Assembly: GCA_034387635.1 (NCBI GenBank)
Contig: JAOANU010000031.1
Coordinates: 1-64,000, forward strand
Length of the DNA: 64,000 nucleotides
Direction: 5' to 3'
DNA from: Rhodosporidiobolus odoratus
Taxonomy: Eukaryota; Basidiomycota; Microbotryomycetes; Sporidiobolales; Sporidiobolaceae
In this document: piece by piece, positions 22,651-35,504 of the stretch
How the letters are laid out: each line of letters opens with the position of its first letter
Numbering within the stretch: the first letter of the stretch is position 1
Made by a program: the position numbers and the translations under genes
The notes under the pieces: generated by a model
Databases searched by the model: none
What the model was told of the DNA's origin: nothing
Seen by the model: the letters and a program-made list of their open reading frames with translations, nothing else

Positions 22651-24309
22651 CTATCGAGTCCAACCTCGATCTGCTAGTCGGGATACTGCCGGACCTCGCC
22701 GATGATTTATTGAGCTCGGTGGACCAGCCGCTGAAGGTCCAGGTGGACAAAGCAGCTTTGCAAAGGGAATACTTGGTGCGTGGTGGGGGAGGGGCAGAAG
22801 TCCAGCGCAATGACACGCAAGGACTGACACACCCGCCGGGACTAACAGGTATGCGATTACAACCGCGATGGGGACTCTTACCGGCACGTTCCTCTATCCT
22901 CCGCCTGTCTTTACCTACATTTCATGCAGGACGAGGTCTTTGCGTAGCACCTCTCTGCACTGCAGAATACCTGTTGCTGACCCATCGACTCGTCGCAGCT
23001 CTCCTTGGTCCAATCAATACGATCCCTCGCTAGAAGACGGTACTGAGCCGTCGCCGAGGTTGCGAAAGCTGGAAGTTGCTTTGAACGACGCGTTTGATGT
23101 GTATCGGGATCTGTACGTGCTTCCACTCACTCAGCCCACGCTTGTACACGCTCCTCTGCCCTGCTGGTGACTGCCGAACTCGTGTCCGCCCGCGGTCCAA
23201 GACTGCCTCGTCGGTAACTGACGCTTTTCTCTTCTCCTCGCCGGCGTGTATCCTGCACCAGGTACTACGAAGGAGGCGTTTCGTCGGTATATCTCTGGGA
23301 CGTCGATGATGGCTTTGCTGGCGTCGTGTTGATCAAGAAGAGTGGGTTCTGCCTCCGCTTAGCCGTCCTTCCTTCTTTTTCACCAGGTGGGCGGCCGAGC
23401 CCCGCAGTCCCTAGATAAGCCCATAGCTGACCCTCTGCACCGGTTTCCCGCTATACAGCCTCCGATGCTGGTGCTTCTACTTCATCTTGGGACTCTGGTG
23501 CGTCTGCTCTTGCAACGATCTTACCCTGTCCCGCCCGTCCAGTCCTTCGTGAAACTAGCTCGACCAGCCGAGCGACTTCGAGCTCTCCGAGCCACGTTGA
23601 TCCGTTGCGCTCCTTTCACTGACCTTCCTCTCCCGACCCGCAGTACACGTCTTCGAAGCGGTCGAGCGAGGCCGCACCGCCCAGTACAAGCTCACCTCGA
23701 CGGTCATGCTCTACATGACCAAGCCGCTGCAGCCAGGGCAGCAACCTCCTGCAGGCCAGGTCAGTAGCGAGGGGGAGGTGCAGCTTGGTGGGAGTATGAC
23801 GAGGCAGGTGCGGAGGGATTTCTTGCCTTCTACCCGCGGCGGTTCTTCGATAACTGACAGTAGTTGCCGTCGATTTTTTTCCTTCCTCTGCTCCTTGTTT
23901 CTCTCTTCTGCGTCGCCTCCATCGTACTGTACCGCTGTTGCGCGCCCTTATCCCCGCCTCCCCGTCCTGTTTTTCCTGAGCAGCACGAGCTCTCGGCCCC
24001 GCTCGATGCGACGTCTTCCACCTCGATCACGCAAAGTCACATCGTCAACATCGGTCGCTTGGTCGAGGACATGGAGATCAAGATGCGCAATTTGCTCGGC
24101 GAGGTTTACTTTTCGAGTGCGCTTCGTGGTCCTCTTCGATCTCGTAGGGTCATGCGCAGGCGTGGACTGACGTCGTTTGCCTGTTTGCAGAGACGAAAGA
24201 CATTCTCTCCACCCTCCGCTCGACCGCAGGTTTCGGCGAGCAAGCCAAACAGCGTGCGCTGCAGGGAGAACTCGTGGGTTTGCTCAAGGGGCGGAAGGTA
24301 ACCAACTGA
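22522..24309 (+). CDS. CAP2: F-actin capping protein subunit beta
   Basis: The beta subunit pairs with the alpha subunit to cap filament barbed ends. Nine exons: 22522-22528, 22597-22775, 22849-22883, 22999-23112, 23262-23341, 23459-23497, 23644-23807, 23984-24116 and 24191-24309. They sum to 289 residues, the normal size. Family blocks are clear: [96 protein letters not shown] and a C-terminal tail ending [10 protein letters not shown]. The first exon carries only ATG plus four bases. Intron 3 starts GCACGT; the protein alignment (SYR to SPW) fixes the junction, so it must be GC-AG. The promoter, exon 1, intron 1 and part of exon 2 are duplicated in inverted orientation near 34.3 kb. Confidence 0.95.
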
Positions 24310-25211
24310 CGGAAGACGGACATTGTAGCGGACGTGAGTTGGCGGTCAGGCTTCCTCCCTCGATAGCGGCGCTGGGATTGACCGAGTGTGTTTTTTTTTT
24401 GGGTGCAGTCTTTCCATTTGTACCGAATCATAGCCGCAGTGTCTCTCGCCCAGGACCCCACTACTGCTCGAGTGTGTGTGAGCAGGATCCGACGGAGTCG
24501 AATCTGTGGTGTTTGCCAGGGGCTGCAAAGGCCGGGACGAAGGCAGAAAAAGTTCAGAGTCGGTTTGATTGTGGTTCGTCGACCCGTGTCGATTGACTGG
24601 GGCGGTCAGGCTGACGAGCTGCGAGTCTTGACAGAGCAGGAAAGAGCACTTTGGCTGGGCTCTTGAGGTGTGGGTAGGGGAGGAACGGTCGAGGTGGGGA
24701 GGATGAGATGAAGGCGGAAACACAGCGGAAGGGCGGGGGCAGCGGGATTCTGAGCCGTAGTAAGCTGGGAGTGTATCGGCAGGCTCTCGAGGGGTCTCGA
24801 GTCACAGCAGAGCGCGTGTGTCAATCTGATCTGATGAACGTCGTCTTGGCTTGCTCTTGTTCATCTCTTCATCGCTGTTGTCCAGTCCAGCTCACTCTTA
24901 GCACTCAACAGACACTCGCACTCTTATCCTACACCCCAGTCCCCAATCAGGTCAGTCCCTCCCTTCTTCCCCTTGATCGAGTCTCGCTCCGTCCTCCGTC
25001 ATTCTCCCACCGACCTCAACCTCGACTGCAACACGACCAACGACTATTTGCATCAGCACACTGGAACACAAGCGAGCTGGACACGTAGGATCACTCGTCG
25101 GATCGAGACCTGGACGAGCACAATCGACTGACATTCACCACTTGTCTCCGACCGACCCCGACACTTCAACTACTCTACCTCTGTTACCTCGCAGTCCACT
25201 CTCTAGTCAAC
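24310..25211 (+). promoter_or_regulatory. Upstream region of triosephosphate isomerase
   Basis: 900 bp with no recognised gene. The last 350 bp are strongly pyrimidine-rich on the plus strand (CTC and TCC runs), as is common before highly expressed fungal glycolytic genes. The ATG context is gtcaacATGTCT. Confidence 0.5.
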
Positions 25212-26857
<1,646 letters not shown>

Positions 26858-27386
26858 GCGGGTTTCTATGCAAGGGTATACGTAGATAGAAAGACAAATC
26901 GCAAAGCAACTCAGTGAATCACAGAGGAGAACCGTCCGCTTCGCAGGCTGGGAGCGGGACTGCGGCGGCGAGCAAAGCAAGGCGTAGTCAAGAGGGCGAG
27001 GTCTGCCCAACGTTGTTTCCGACTCACTGTGCAGGGAAAAGGTGCACTGCGTTACACAGACTACTTTTGGGGTACCAACAGGAACAGACAACGAAGCGGA
27101 AGGTAACAGCAAGGTCCGACATGCACGGCGACAACGACGACCACGAGAACAACACCGACGAAATCCAGGAGCAAGTGATGGAGGAAAGGACAGCGAGGAG
27201 AAGGAGAAGGAGAAGATGAGGTGCGGAATAACGGAGATGCGGATAGATTGAAGGCAGGACAGGCGATGTAGGACGACGAGCGAGACGGGGACACGAGATG
27301 GATAGATTAGATGAAGGGGTTGAGGGGGGCTAAGCTGTACGGTCTTTGGGAGGAAGAGAGAAAAAAAGGCAGATGATGAGTGGGAT
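26858..27386. other. Intergenic between convergent TPI1 and the NDT80-like gene
   Basis: 3' ends of both genes. A short GAGAAGGAGAAG purine repeat occurs near 27195-27215. No gene recognised. Confidence 0.5.
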
Positions 27387-30258
27387 CTACTTGCTGGCGA
27401 GTCTGGCGGCAGAGGCTCGAGTGCGACCGCCGCTGTCGAGACGAGGGAGGAAGGCGAGGGTGGACGGCGGGGAGACGGAAGTTGCTGCTTCAGGGGATTG
27501 CGAGGGGACCTTCCTACGCTTCGCAGAAGAGACGCCACGACGGCTCCCCTCCTCGCCACTCGAAGCGTCCCCCTTCTCATCTTCATCCTCCTCCTGCGGG
27601 GGAGCCTTCCTCTTCTTCCCCGCCGCTACCTTCTTGCCGCCCTTGCCGCCCTTCGAGAAATTGCTCGGGCTCCTCCCCCTCACAACCAGCTTGGCGCTCT
27701 TCCAACCCCCCAACGTGCTCTCCGACCCATCCTCGTGCACGGCCACAAGCTCACACTTCATGACAAAGCGAGCATCTTCAGCCGAGGCCGAGCTGGAAGG
27801 GTGGTTGGACGTGCTGTGGCGGTATTGAATGCGCGAGAAGGTCGTACTGTAGAGGGTATTGGTCGTGGTATCTACGGATCCATTAGCGGCTGTGGAAAGA
27901 GCTTGGAGCGGCTGGCGCTGCAGCGACTTTGCCTGCCTGAGCGAACGGGAGGCGTCGAACTGAAGCAGCTCGACGTTGGCGCCCTTCGGAAGACTGGCAG
28001 CAGAGAGGGAGACTTCGATGCGGTTGATGGGCGATGTAGAGGTGGCGGTATGAAGGTTGGCAAGGGGGGGGGAAGCGGGAAGCGAGAGCGAGACGGGGAG
28101 GGAAAGGAAGTTGCGGCGATAGGTGCGCCAGCAGAGGATGGAGGTGTCGTAGGTGAACGAAGACGGGTTCGAGATACTGGGGTTGAGCTTGATGCTGAGA
28201 GATAGGAACCGACGACAGGTTTAAAATGCGGAGCTGACTTAGCGGAAAAGGGAAGCAACGTACATCTTGCCCTCTTCTTCTTTAAGAACGACGCAACTCT
28301 GCTCGAATGCCCCGAAAAACTCGCTTTGGGAGTCATGTACATCGCTGACATCGGCATCAGGCTTCTTGACCTTGTAGAGAGACGGACGAGCCTTGCCAGT
28401 CGAGGGCAAAGAAGCAGACGACGACAATGTTGACTTGATGGAAGTACTCGAAGCCGTCGACGGGTTACGCTGGTGACTCTTTGGAGACGAGACGATGGCG
28501 CTTCCTGGCTGAGACGGAGGCGTAGAAGGCACACAGTCGTCGCCGTCCTCAAGGACAACCGGGTCTGAATCAAGCACTTCCTTGCCTGCGCCATCGGTCC
28601 CTCCCGTCTCGTCTATCTCCGGGTAAGTAGACACTCTGCCCAGCGCCTCTGACGCCTTGACACTCGCTTGCCTGCGAGGGCGAGAAAAGCGACCGGCCGG
28701 AGAGGCGTTGACCTTCTCAACCTGGGGTTGAACCGCCTCGCACTCATCGTCGACACCCGTAGGCTGCTCGACGGTCAAGCTCGCTTGATCAAGAGAGTCT
28801 GAAAGAGCGCCCGAGGCGAAGGCTGGCGCCGGGAGGAAAGGGAGTAGAGGAGCTGAAAAGGAAAGGCCACAGCCACCGTAACGGAGATCGCTAAGGTCGC
28901 GTCCGTCGGGCTGACCGGGTACAGCGGCGTCCAGCGAGCTGTGCTCACTCTGCGGAGCTGAGTGGCCGAAGGAGAGAGCGGTGAAGGCGTAGGGGGCCCT
29001 CGGAAGGTGGCCCGCCTTGTTTCCGGATGGCTGAAAAAAGGGAGTACCGTCGTGAGGAGGGAGCATGACGCGGTCACGAGGCGGGGGAGATACGTGAGAA
29101 GAAAGTCCACTGTCGAGCACCGTCGTGTGGAGCGGGTCGCCGGGAAGCAGGACCGCGGTGTAACCATGGTCGAGGGGTCGAAGCTGAGGCGGAACGGCCG
29201 GTTCGCTCGTCCAGCTCGGCTCGGGCGTCGCAAGGGGAGCGACCGAAGCAGGAACAGCCCTACGGATGAGTATGAGTCAGTTTCGCCCGTGAAGCGGAAA
29301 GCAAAAGGAAGACGTGCCAGCTGAGCATGGGCGACGTCGCCGCTGAGGCAGACGGGAAGACTGGACCGTTCATTTCCGGCAAGACTGATTGAGCCGAGGT
29401 GCCCGACGATGCGTGTAGTTCAGCTGGCGAAACGCCGCACAAAGCGGAAAATGCCGAATCCGTCGAGAAGGAAGAGCTGGCGAAGCTGCCGCACTCGGAG
29501 TTGGCAGTAGGCAGGAGTTTTGGAAGTGTTGAGGGACGGGCAAGGGTGGAAGACGTGTATTGCGGAAGTGTGGGATGGGCGTAGAAAGCCGGCTGATGAG
29601 GTGAACACTGCGTCGTCGGCTCGTCGAAAGACGGGAAGGGGTAACCCGACACTGTTCTGGTGGTAGCAGGAGGAGACCAGGAGTAGTTGTAGGCGGTGGG
29701 CTGAGTAGGGAGGAACTGCTCCGGCACAGTCGCTGCTTTCCCTCCTGGTTCTTCTCCGGTGCCCTTTCCTAGCTGACTGCCGCTGGCCCAACTGGCTGAC
29801 CCACCGATTCCGAACAAGCTCGATGCTTCTTGCCGAGCGAGGGAGCTCTCCCAAGTCAAGGGCTCCGGTTGACCTCGACGATGCGCGCTAAACAAGGCGT
29901 GTTCCATGGGACGAGGTGATGCTCGGAGTGAAGATGCCGGACGGCAAGGGGGCGAATCGGAGTCGGAGCGGTTGCGAATGCTGTTCGCAGTACTCAGAGT
30001 CAGCACAGCCAGTAGCGAGACTGCCTGGCCACTTGGAAGGAGGAGAAAAGGAATCAATTCGGACCTAGGTAGGCTAGAAGTGGAGGTGGACGAGACAGAA
30101 TCAAGGCGGAACGACTCGGGACTGCTTGTGGAAGAGTCTGGCCGGGTCGGAGGAGTAGTTGCAGGTCGATGTGTAGTGGCAGGTCGAGGAGAAGAGCGAA
30201 TGGGGTTTAACGAGGAGAGAGAAGAAGAGGGAAAAGGTTTCCTCGGAGCTAAGGGCAA
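27387..30258 (-). CDS. NDT80/PhoG-type transcription factor
   Basis: The C-terminal third matches the NDT80/PhoG DNA-binding fold. It has WRTYRRNFLSLPVSLSL, GANVELLQFDASRS, FSRIQYRHSTSNHPSSSA and the diagnostic ending SAKLVVRGRSPSNF, followed by a Lys-rich nuclear tail (KKVAAGKKRKAPPQ). The N-terminal two thirds are Ser/Pro-rich and probably regulatory. The exon carrying SFGHSAPQSEHSSLDAAVPG joins the DNA-binding exon at AAGAT/gtacgt. Upstream, the join at about 29320 requires a GC-AG intron (CTCAGCTG/gcacgt ... gtag/GGCTGTT), which links PMLSW to AVPASVAPLATPEP in frame. In fungi this family controls meiosis, nutrient response or secondary metabolism; the role here is unknown. The start is uncertain: the frame is open from 30258, with MEHALFSAHRRGQPEP at 29907 as a good alternative. 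Confidence 0.8.
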
Positions 30259-30854
30259 GAGCGAGGTCCGTTCGTCGGAGATGGGAGGTTGATACGGGGC
30301 CGTCCTGTGTAGGGTAACGCTTCAGTGTCCCGAGGAAGGCAGAAGAAGGAAGTAGGAGCGTACCGATCTCGAGAGTGCGCCCAACCCGACTGCGCCTCCT
30401 CGAGCTGATTGTTCCGTCTGGGAACAAGCACGACCAGCATCCTCTCTGTTGAACTCAGTCTAGTCTGTGCAGTAACAAGAACAAAGAGCATCCCCAGCTG
30501 GTCAGGCCTGACCGAGAATTCGACTGGGTGCATCTCACTTGTTCTTCCGGTCCGGAGAAGTGCGAAGGCCATCGCACAGCCAACTTAACTCCTTCTGCCC
30601 GGTCCGACCGGTTGCGCTGGCTTCCTGAGCGACCGCGATCGCTTCGAGCATCAGAACTGCGGCATGAAAGCTGGAGACGTCCTCGAAAGACCAAAGTGAG
30701 AAGGTTGAAAAGTCACGAGTCGCACTGAATTCAGCTCGCTTACAAACAATGCGGGACTTTCGCCAGGGCAGGAAGCATGAGCAGCTGACCACGACGGGAA
30801 AAAAAGGAAAACTTCGCATACTGTTCAGGTAAGCGGCAGTATGACGGCGCCTAC
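30259..30854. other. Intergenic or 5' region of the NDT80-like gene
   Basis: About 600 bp between two minus-strand genes. Some minus-strand open frame with possible splice sites could hold a further 5' exon of the NDT80-like gene; no domain seen. Confidence 0.4.
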
Positions 30855-33156
30855 TCACTCGTCTTCTTCCTCTTCCTCCTCATCCGAGTCCCCCCGACTG
30901 CTCATGCTCATCCGCCTCCTCTCTTCCAAGCCATCGACGACGAGGTTGACCGTTCCACCTTGATCCCTGAAAGCTTCTCCAACGGTCGTGCCTTTGCGGC
31001 TGGCCGATGCGGAAAAGTCCGCAGTAGACGCTGAAGCGAGGTGAGGCGCAAGCGGGACGACCCATCGAGGAAACGCGGTCGCGAGGCGGAAGTGGAAGAC
31101 CTGCTCGTAACCTGCCGGTTTCGTCCCGCCTATCTCGCCGCCATCGTCCGCCGCTGACAGCTCGCACTCAACCCAAGCGTAGACGTCCATTGTGTCGTCC
31201 TCAGCGCCGAAAGTGCGCATGACCCGCGAGCCATCTCCGAGCCGCACAACGCAGCGGACAGAACCTGACCCCGAAGGCGTTTCCGCACGAGCCGCTAGCT
31301 CGGAGCGTTTCCAAGCCCGCCATCGACGTGCGAGATCCACACGACGCGCCACTTCCTCCGCCTCGGTCGCCGCCGCCTCGGCCGCTTCAAGTTGTCGCTC
31401 TTCTTCTCGTCTCCGCTCCTGCTCTCGACGACGTACGGCGAGGACCCGCTCCTCATCCCGTCTTGCAGCTTGCTCGATACGCTGCTCATTCGCCTGCTGT
31501 GCGCGACGGTCCGAGTCGCGCTGCTGCTTTTGGACGTTGAGGCGGTTAAGGTAGGGACGAGCTTTGGGAAGAACCGCGGTGATGAGGTGGGTGTGAGCGA
31601 CAGTAGCGGACAGGACTGGCTCGGTTGCGGTGGCTTCGAGGCGGGTGAGAAGGCGCATGCGAGGCGAGGTGAGAGGTGCGGTAGCGGGATTGCCGGGATT
31701 AGGTCCAGATGGCTGAAGGGAGATGAAAGCGAGGAAGGGGAGAGAAACGTAGGCAAGAGTTTGACCGACTGTGGCATCGCAAGGGGAAAAGGAAAGAAAA
31801 CTCAGCCACAACTCAGTGAGAAGAGGAGTGGACGTACCTTGATAAGCGTCCCGGTCTCCAACGTCCCCGCCCCAAACGAGCACGTTCTCCTCCTCAAGCG
31901 CTTTCGTCAAAAGCGGGCTCGACAAGACGTCTCTGCGAGAGCATTCGGCGTCAGCTTGGGGCTCCCACTTCATCGTGAGGGCCGAAGGATCCGAAGTAAG
32001 AAGCAAGAAAAGAACGGACGCACCGCTTGAACGCCAGGTCCTGTTCATGCTCGCAGCTCGACAGAATTACGAGTAATAGCCGCATCTCATCCCTCGCCTT
32101 CTTCAGTGCAGCGTCGTAGCCTCCGACGAAGAAGGCGGGCAAGCGCGCTTCGTCTTCCCGCCGTGGCTGCTGGCGCCTCGTAGCCGAAGAAGAAGACCCG
32201 ACCTGGAACGCAGTCGAGGAGGAGTCTGATTCGGCAGAGAGTGACAGGCAAGGGAGGCCGGTTGCGCTTTCCACGCTACGGACCCACGCTGTAGCAGCCG
32301 CGGCGGGAGAAAGAGTCGTTCGTGGGCGGGCGAGGGAGTCGAAAGGATTGCGAGGGCGGAAGGACGCTGTCGAAGGGCGGAGGCGCAGAAGTCGGGCTGC
32401 GTATGCGAGGTAAGTAAGCTTTCCGCGCCTAAGCCTAAGCTGAGGGAAGAAACGGCAGGAAAGGCTGACCAAGGAAAGTCAGAAGAACGGCTCCGAGGTT
32501 GTACAGCAGCCCGACAGGCCAGGACAGAACGGCAATGGGAACCGCGAGTGCCTGCATATCGAGGAAGTAAGCAAGGCAAAGCACCGAGAGGTGGCTGGAC
32601 AAGCAGACCTGTCGAAGAGAGCGAAGTCCGACCGCTCCTGTTCCCATGCCGCCGGTTCCGCTAGATCGCCGCCTTGTACTCCTGCTAGATGGCGAAGTAG
32701 GTAGGAGGCTATCATCGACTTGCGAGTGGTCGTCTTGGGAAGGAGGGTAAGAGTGCTGGGCCGAGGAGGAGGCGGTGGTGGGGCCGTCGTAGATGCGAGT
32801 GATGGCGGCCTGTACGGTGTGAGCGGAGGGTGTTAGTCGGCCTGAATATGCACGCTATATACCCTGCAGTCTCGTTTCCTGCCTCTACTGCTCATGTCGC
32901 CCGCCGAAACGATCGTGTCCTCCACCTCACCGCATCGCCATCAGCTATGTGCGGGCTTTGCGAGTCGCTCGTAGTCATTACTCCTAGCCTACTAGGCTGA
33001 CCTGCACACCCAAGGAAGCAGACTCGCCTCGAGATTGAACCCCACTTCACGCAGGACCTCCTCACTCTCCCGTGTCTCCTCCTGCGAGCTGCGCGCAGTG
33101 ATCGAGTTCAGTTGATCCAGTGTTTCCCGCTCATCTGAAGTCAGCGGCCGATCCAT
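30855..33156 (-). CDS. UBA-UAS-UBX domain protein, FAF2/Ubx2-type ER-associated degradation factor
   Basis: FAF2/Ubx2 proteins sit in the ER membrane and recruit the Cdc48/p97 ATPase. The start MDRPLTSDERETLDQL (33156) begins a UBA-like three-helix domain (EEVLREVGFNLEA). A hydrophobic hairpin follows (LAVPIAVLSWPVGLLYNLGA). The UAS thioredoxin-like region reads MRLLLVILSSCEHEQD, then SSPLLTKALEEENVLVWGGD and LAYVSLPFLAFISLQPSGPN. A long Arg/Glu coiled coil comes next. The C-terminal UBX domain has VRCVVRLGDGSRVMRTF, DVYAWVECEL and FHFRLATAFPRW. The end is acidic (DSDEEEEEEDE). The first intron begins GCGAGT after CTCGAG at 33028, and the next exon starts at 32809 with GCCGCCATCACT, giving EAAITRIYDG. 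The frame requires this GC-AG intron. The order of domains is diagnostic. Confidence 0.88.
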
Positions 33157-34122
33157 CGTGAGCAGCAAGTCGAAACGACGAAAATAGCGGAAGAGGCAGC
33201 AAGGCAGAAAAGGAAAGCAGCAGCGAGGTTAGTGGCTTCTGCGGACAGCCGTGCTGAAGAACGCGGCAGTCAGCGGGTACACAGAAGCAGCTTGATCGGC
33301 GACGAGAGCAGAGAAAATAACGTGCAGCTTGTAGCTTGTAGACGAACAATTCGCTTTTCATTGTGCAAACTGTTTGCACGCTACATCTCGAACTCTACGC
33401 GATGACAGCTGCTACGTCAGGGCGCAGAGAGACTATGCCGCATAGTGGACCGAGTTCAGACGACCGCGCCTCGCTGACCGCGGGTAGTGGACGGTCGAAA
33501 GGCGGGCTGACACATCAAATTGCCGTCCTTGCCGCCATTTTGTTGACAGGGAGCAACATTGGCTCCCATACACAGCGCGGCTGCATGAAGGAGAAAGTGC
33601 GGTAAGGTCGGCCTGGCGACCTACTCTCTGAGCGCTCGCTAGGCTCAGCCTATATTCAGCATCGACGAAGAAGGGGGCGGAACTCCGGGCGCGGGACAGG
33701 CAGGGAGGTCGAGAAAAGTTGAGGTAGAAATGCTCAGGAAGCATGTGGAGCTGACGAACTGCCGTGGGCATTGACGACAGCCTGAAGGACCTGCTAGAAG
33801 TGAAGCAAACCGAGGGTTGCGTCAGGGCGGGCGACTCAGAGCTGGCGAGGTGTACCATTCGTCGCCCTGACCACGCCACATCCGCGTGCCGGTTCTCAGT
33901 AGACACGGGGGAGCAGCACGGAGTGCATCACCATCATGGCTGATGGCAAAACCTGCCGAAGAAAGGGAAAAGGCGCGAGGCGGACGCACCACCACGGAAT
34001 TGTGTGGCTTATCCGCTTTCCTCCTACATTCAGTCGGTCTGCCGGTCCCTGGGCACTGTCGAACCTGGCGATACCCTTGCTCCGCAGCGCATTGAGCACT
34101 CTCTCCCTCGTTTCTGCAGACG
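33157..34122. other. Intergenic upstream of the UBX gene
   Basis: Nearly 1 kb with no convincing exon. It holds a short hairpin GTGCAAACTGTTTGCAC near 33362-33378 and weak residual similarity to capping-protein exon 2 at its right edge. Confidence 0.45.
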
Positions 34123-34349
34123 TTACTGTCCGGCCTTGAGCGACTGATTCACCGAGCTCAACAGGCCGTCAGCAAGCTCGCGTAGTATTCCGGCTGGGAA
34201 CTCGAGGTTTGTTTTATTAGCTTGAGGAGGAAGTCGTCGAAGCAAGTCGAGGGAGGAAGAGAGGGCGTCGTCGGCTACGGGGGAGAGTAAGGGACAGTCA
34301 GACTCGTACTACAGGCTCTTCCCAATCAGTGAGAGCACTCACAGCTCAT
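34123..34349 (-). pseudogene. Truncated 5' duplicate of the capping protein beta gene
   Basis: The minus-strand copy repeats the CAP2 start exactly: ATG plus four bases (34349-34343), a 68-bp intron of the same length with intact GTGAGT donor and CCCCGTAG acceptor, then exon 2 from 34274. It encodes [11 protein letters not shown] as in the parent, then diverges, keeps LLSSVNQSLKAGQ and hits TAA at 34123-34125. There are no further exons. The frame stays open for about 52 codons despite the divergence. It lies behind a near-identical copy of the CAP2 promoter, so it may be transcribed; whether it makes a peptide is unknown. Confidence 0.8.
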
Positions 34350-34915
34350 CCTATTGTGTTGTAGTGTCGTGGTCTCTTCCAACTTTCCTCTCTCTTTTCC
34401 TTTTCTTCTTCACTCCTTCTTCGACGTTTTCTCATTCCACAAGGGACTGCCTGCGAAGACGACCAATCTACTAAGCCAAAGCTGAGCCACTACTCCGCCT
34501 ACTAACCGGAGTGGTGGTTATGCCGAACCCATTCAAGCGTGAGCAGGTTTAGTCTCGAGGGAACGGCGATGAAGGACGCACAGACAAGGTTAACACGGGC
34601 AGGGATGTACAATCGACCTAGACCGGCCGTCTGTCCTTCATTGACCCTCGAAGGCGGGTTTCCTTCGCGGAGTAACAGCCTCTGAGGGTGGTAGAAGCGT
34701 AGAAAAGGCCGGTTCCCTCGTCTCCTGCACTGCGCGGCCTTCGGGCTGACATGCGAGGTGGACGAGGAGGGTCCTCTGAGCTCGTAGTAGCCATGTCTGC
34801 TATCCCAGGTATCAATCTTTGTCCATTCTGGGGACTCTTGAGAGGAAGAGAATACATTTGGCTTCGGTTACGTCGCTCACATCGCTTGATATCGCTACTC
34901 AACCGCTAGACTCGC
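34250..34915 (-). repeat. Inverted duplication, copy B
   Basis: Reverse-complement match to about 21960-22650. Differences from copy A include several C-to-T or G-to-A changes, for example TGATCGGG in A versus TGATTGGG in B (in intron 1), and GGTCGAAG versus GGTCAATG. Weaker similarity runs on to about 35010, where more such changes occur (CTTCGAGCGAG versus TTTCAAGCGAG). Confidence 0.85.
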
Positions 34916-35504
34916 TTGAAACAATTCTACACAACACCCTACGCCGCCCCCCACGACGTGCGCCGCGCCTGGCCGACCCTTCCAACTCCCCACATCTCGT
35001 CCGCTGTCGACCTCTTGTATTACACGACGACGGCCTCTTAAGATCTGCGTCTACACGTAGACAGGTACGTATGCTCCCTTCAGCCTGTACGCGGTTCGAC
35101 TCTCGTCGTCGCAACGGACGGTCTCGTCGTTCCAAGACGACGGATTTTGGGTGAAGGCGTAAGAGGAAACTCTGAGGGCACAGCATGCTTAGGGGCACAC
35201 GTAGCAGGAGTGCGCAGGCAGGATGATGGCGATAAATCCAGTCCTCTCTCGGGTGGACCCCTTGCGGTGGGCCGGCCTCAGTTGGCGGGTTGGGTTGGCC
35301 CTGCCGGCCGCAGGGCCTTAACAAAGTACGCCTTCTGGCCAGCGCCGGGGCAGTGAGCTCTTCGGAAGACGGTACAAGCGGCTTCGTGTCACCCGGCGAT
35401 TCGAAGACGGAACCAATTACCATTTTCCTGTCTACTTTTTTGCTGTTTGCTGACGGATCTCCCTTTCGCAGTCCACTATCCTCGTCACAGGATATCTCGA
35501 CAAC
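34916..35504. other. Intergenic upstream of the Iec1-like gene
   Basis: The left part is the decayed edge of the duplication. The rest has no recognised gene and presumably contains the promoter of the zinc-finger gene at 35505. Confidence 0.45.

Noticed and set aside
33362..33378. Terminator or regulatory hairpin GTGCAAACTGTTTGCAC
   Set aside because: Seven-base arms arise by chance often in 64 kb and nothing else supports function.
35085..35115. tRNA-like GGTTCGACTC motif
   Set aside because: No matching acceptor stem or anticodon arm could be folded around it.
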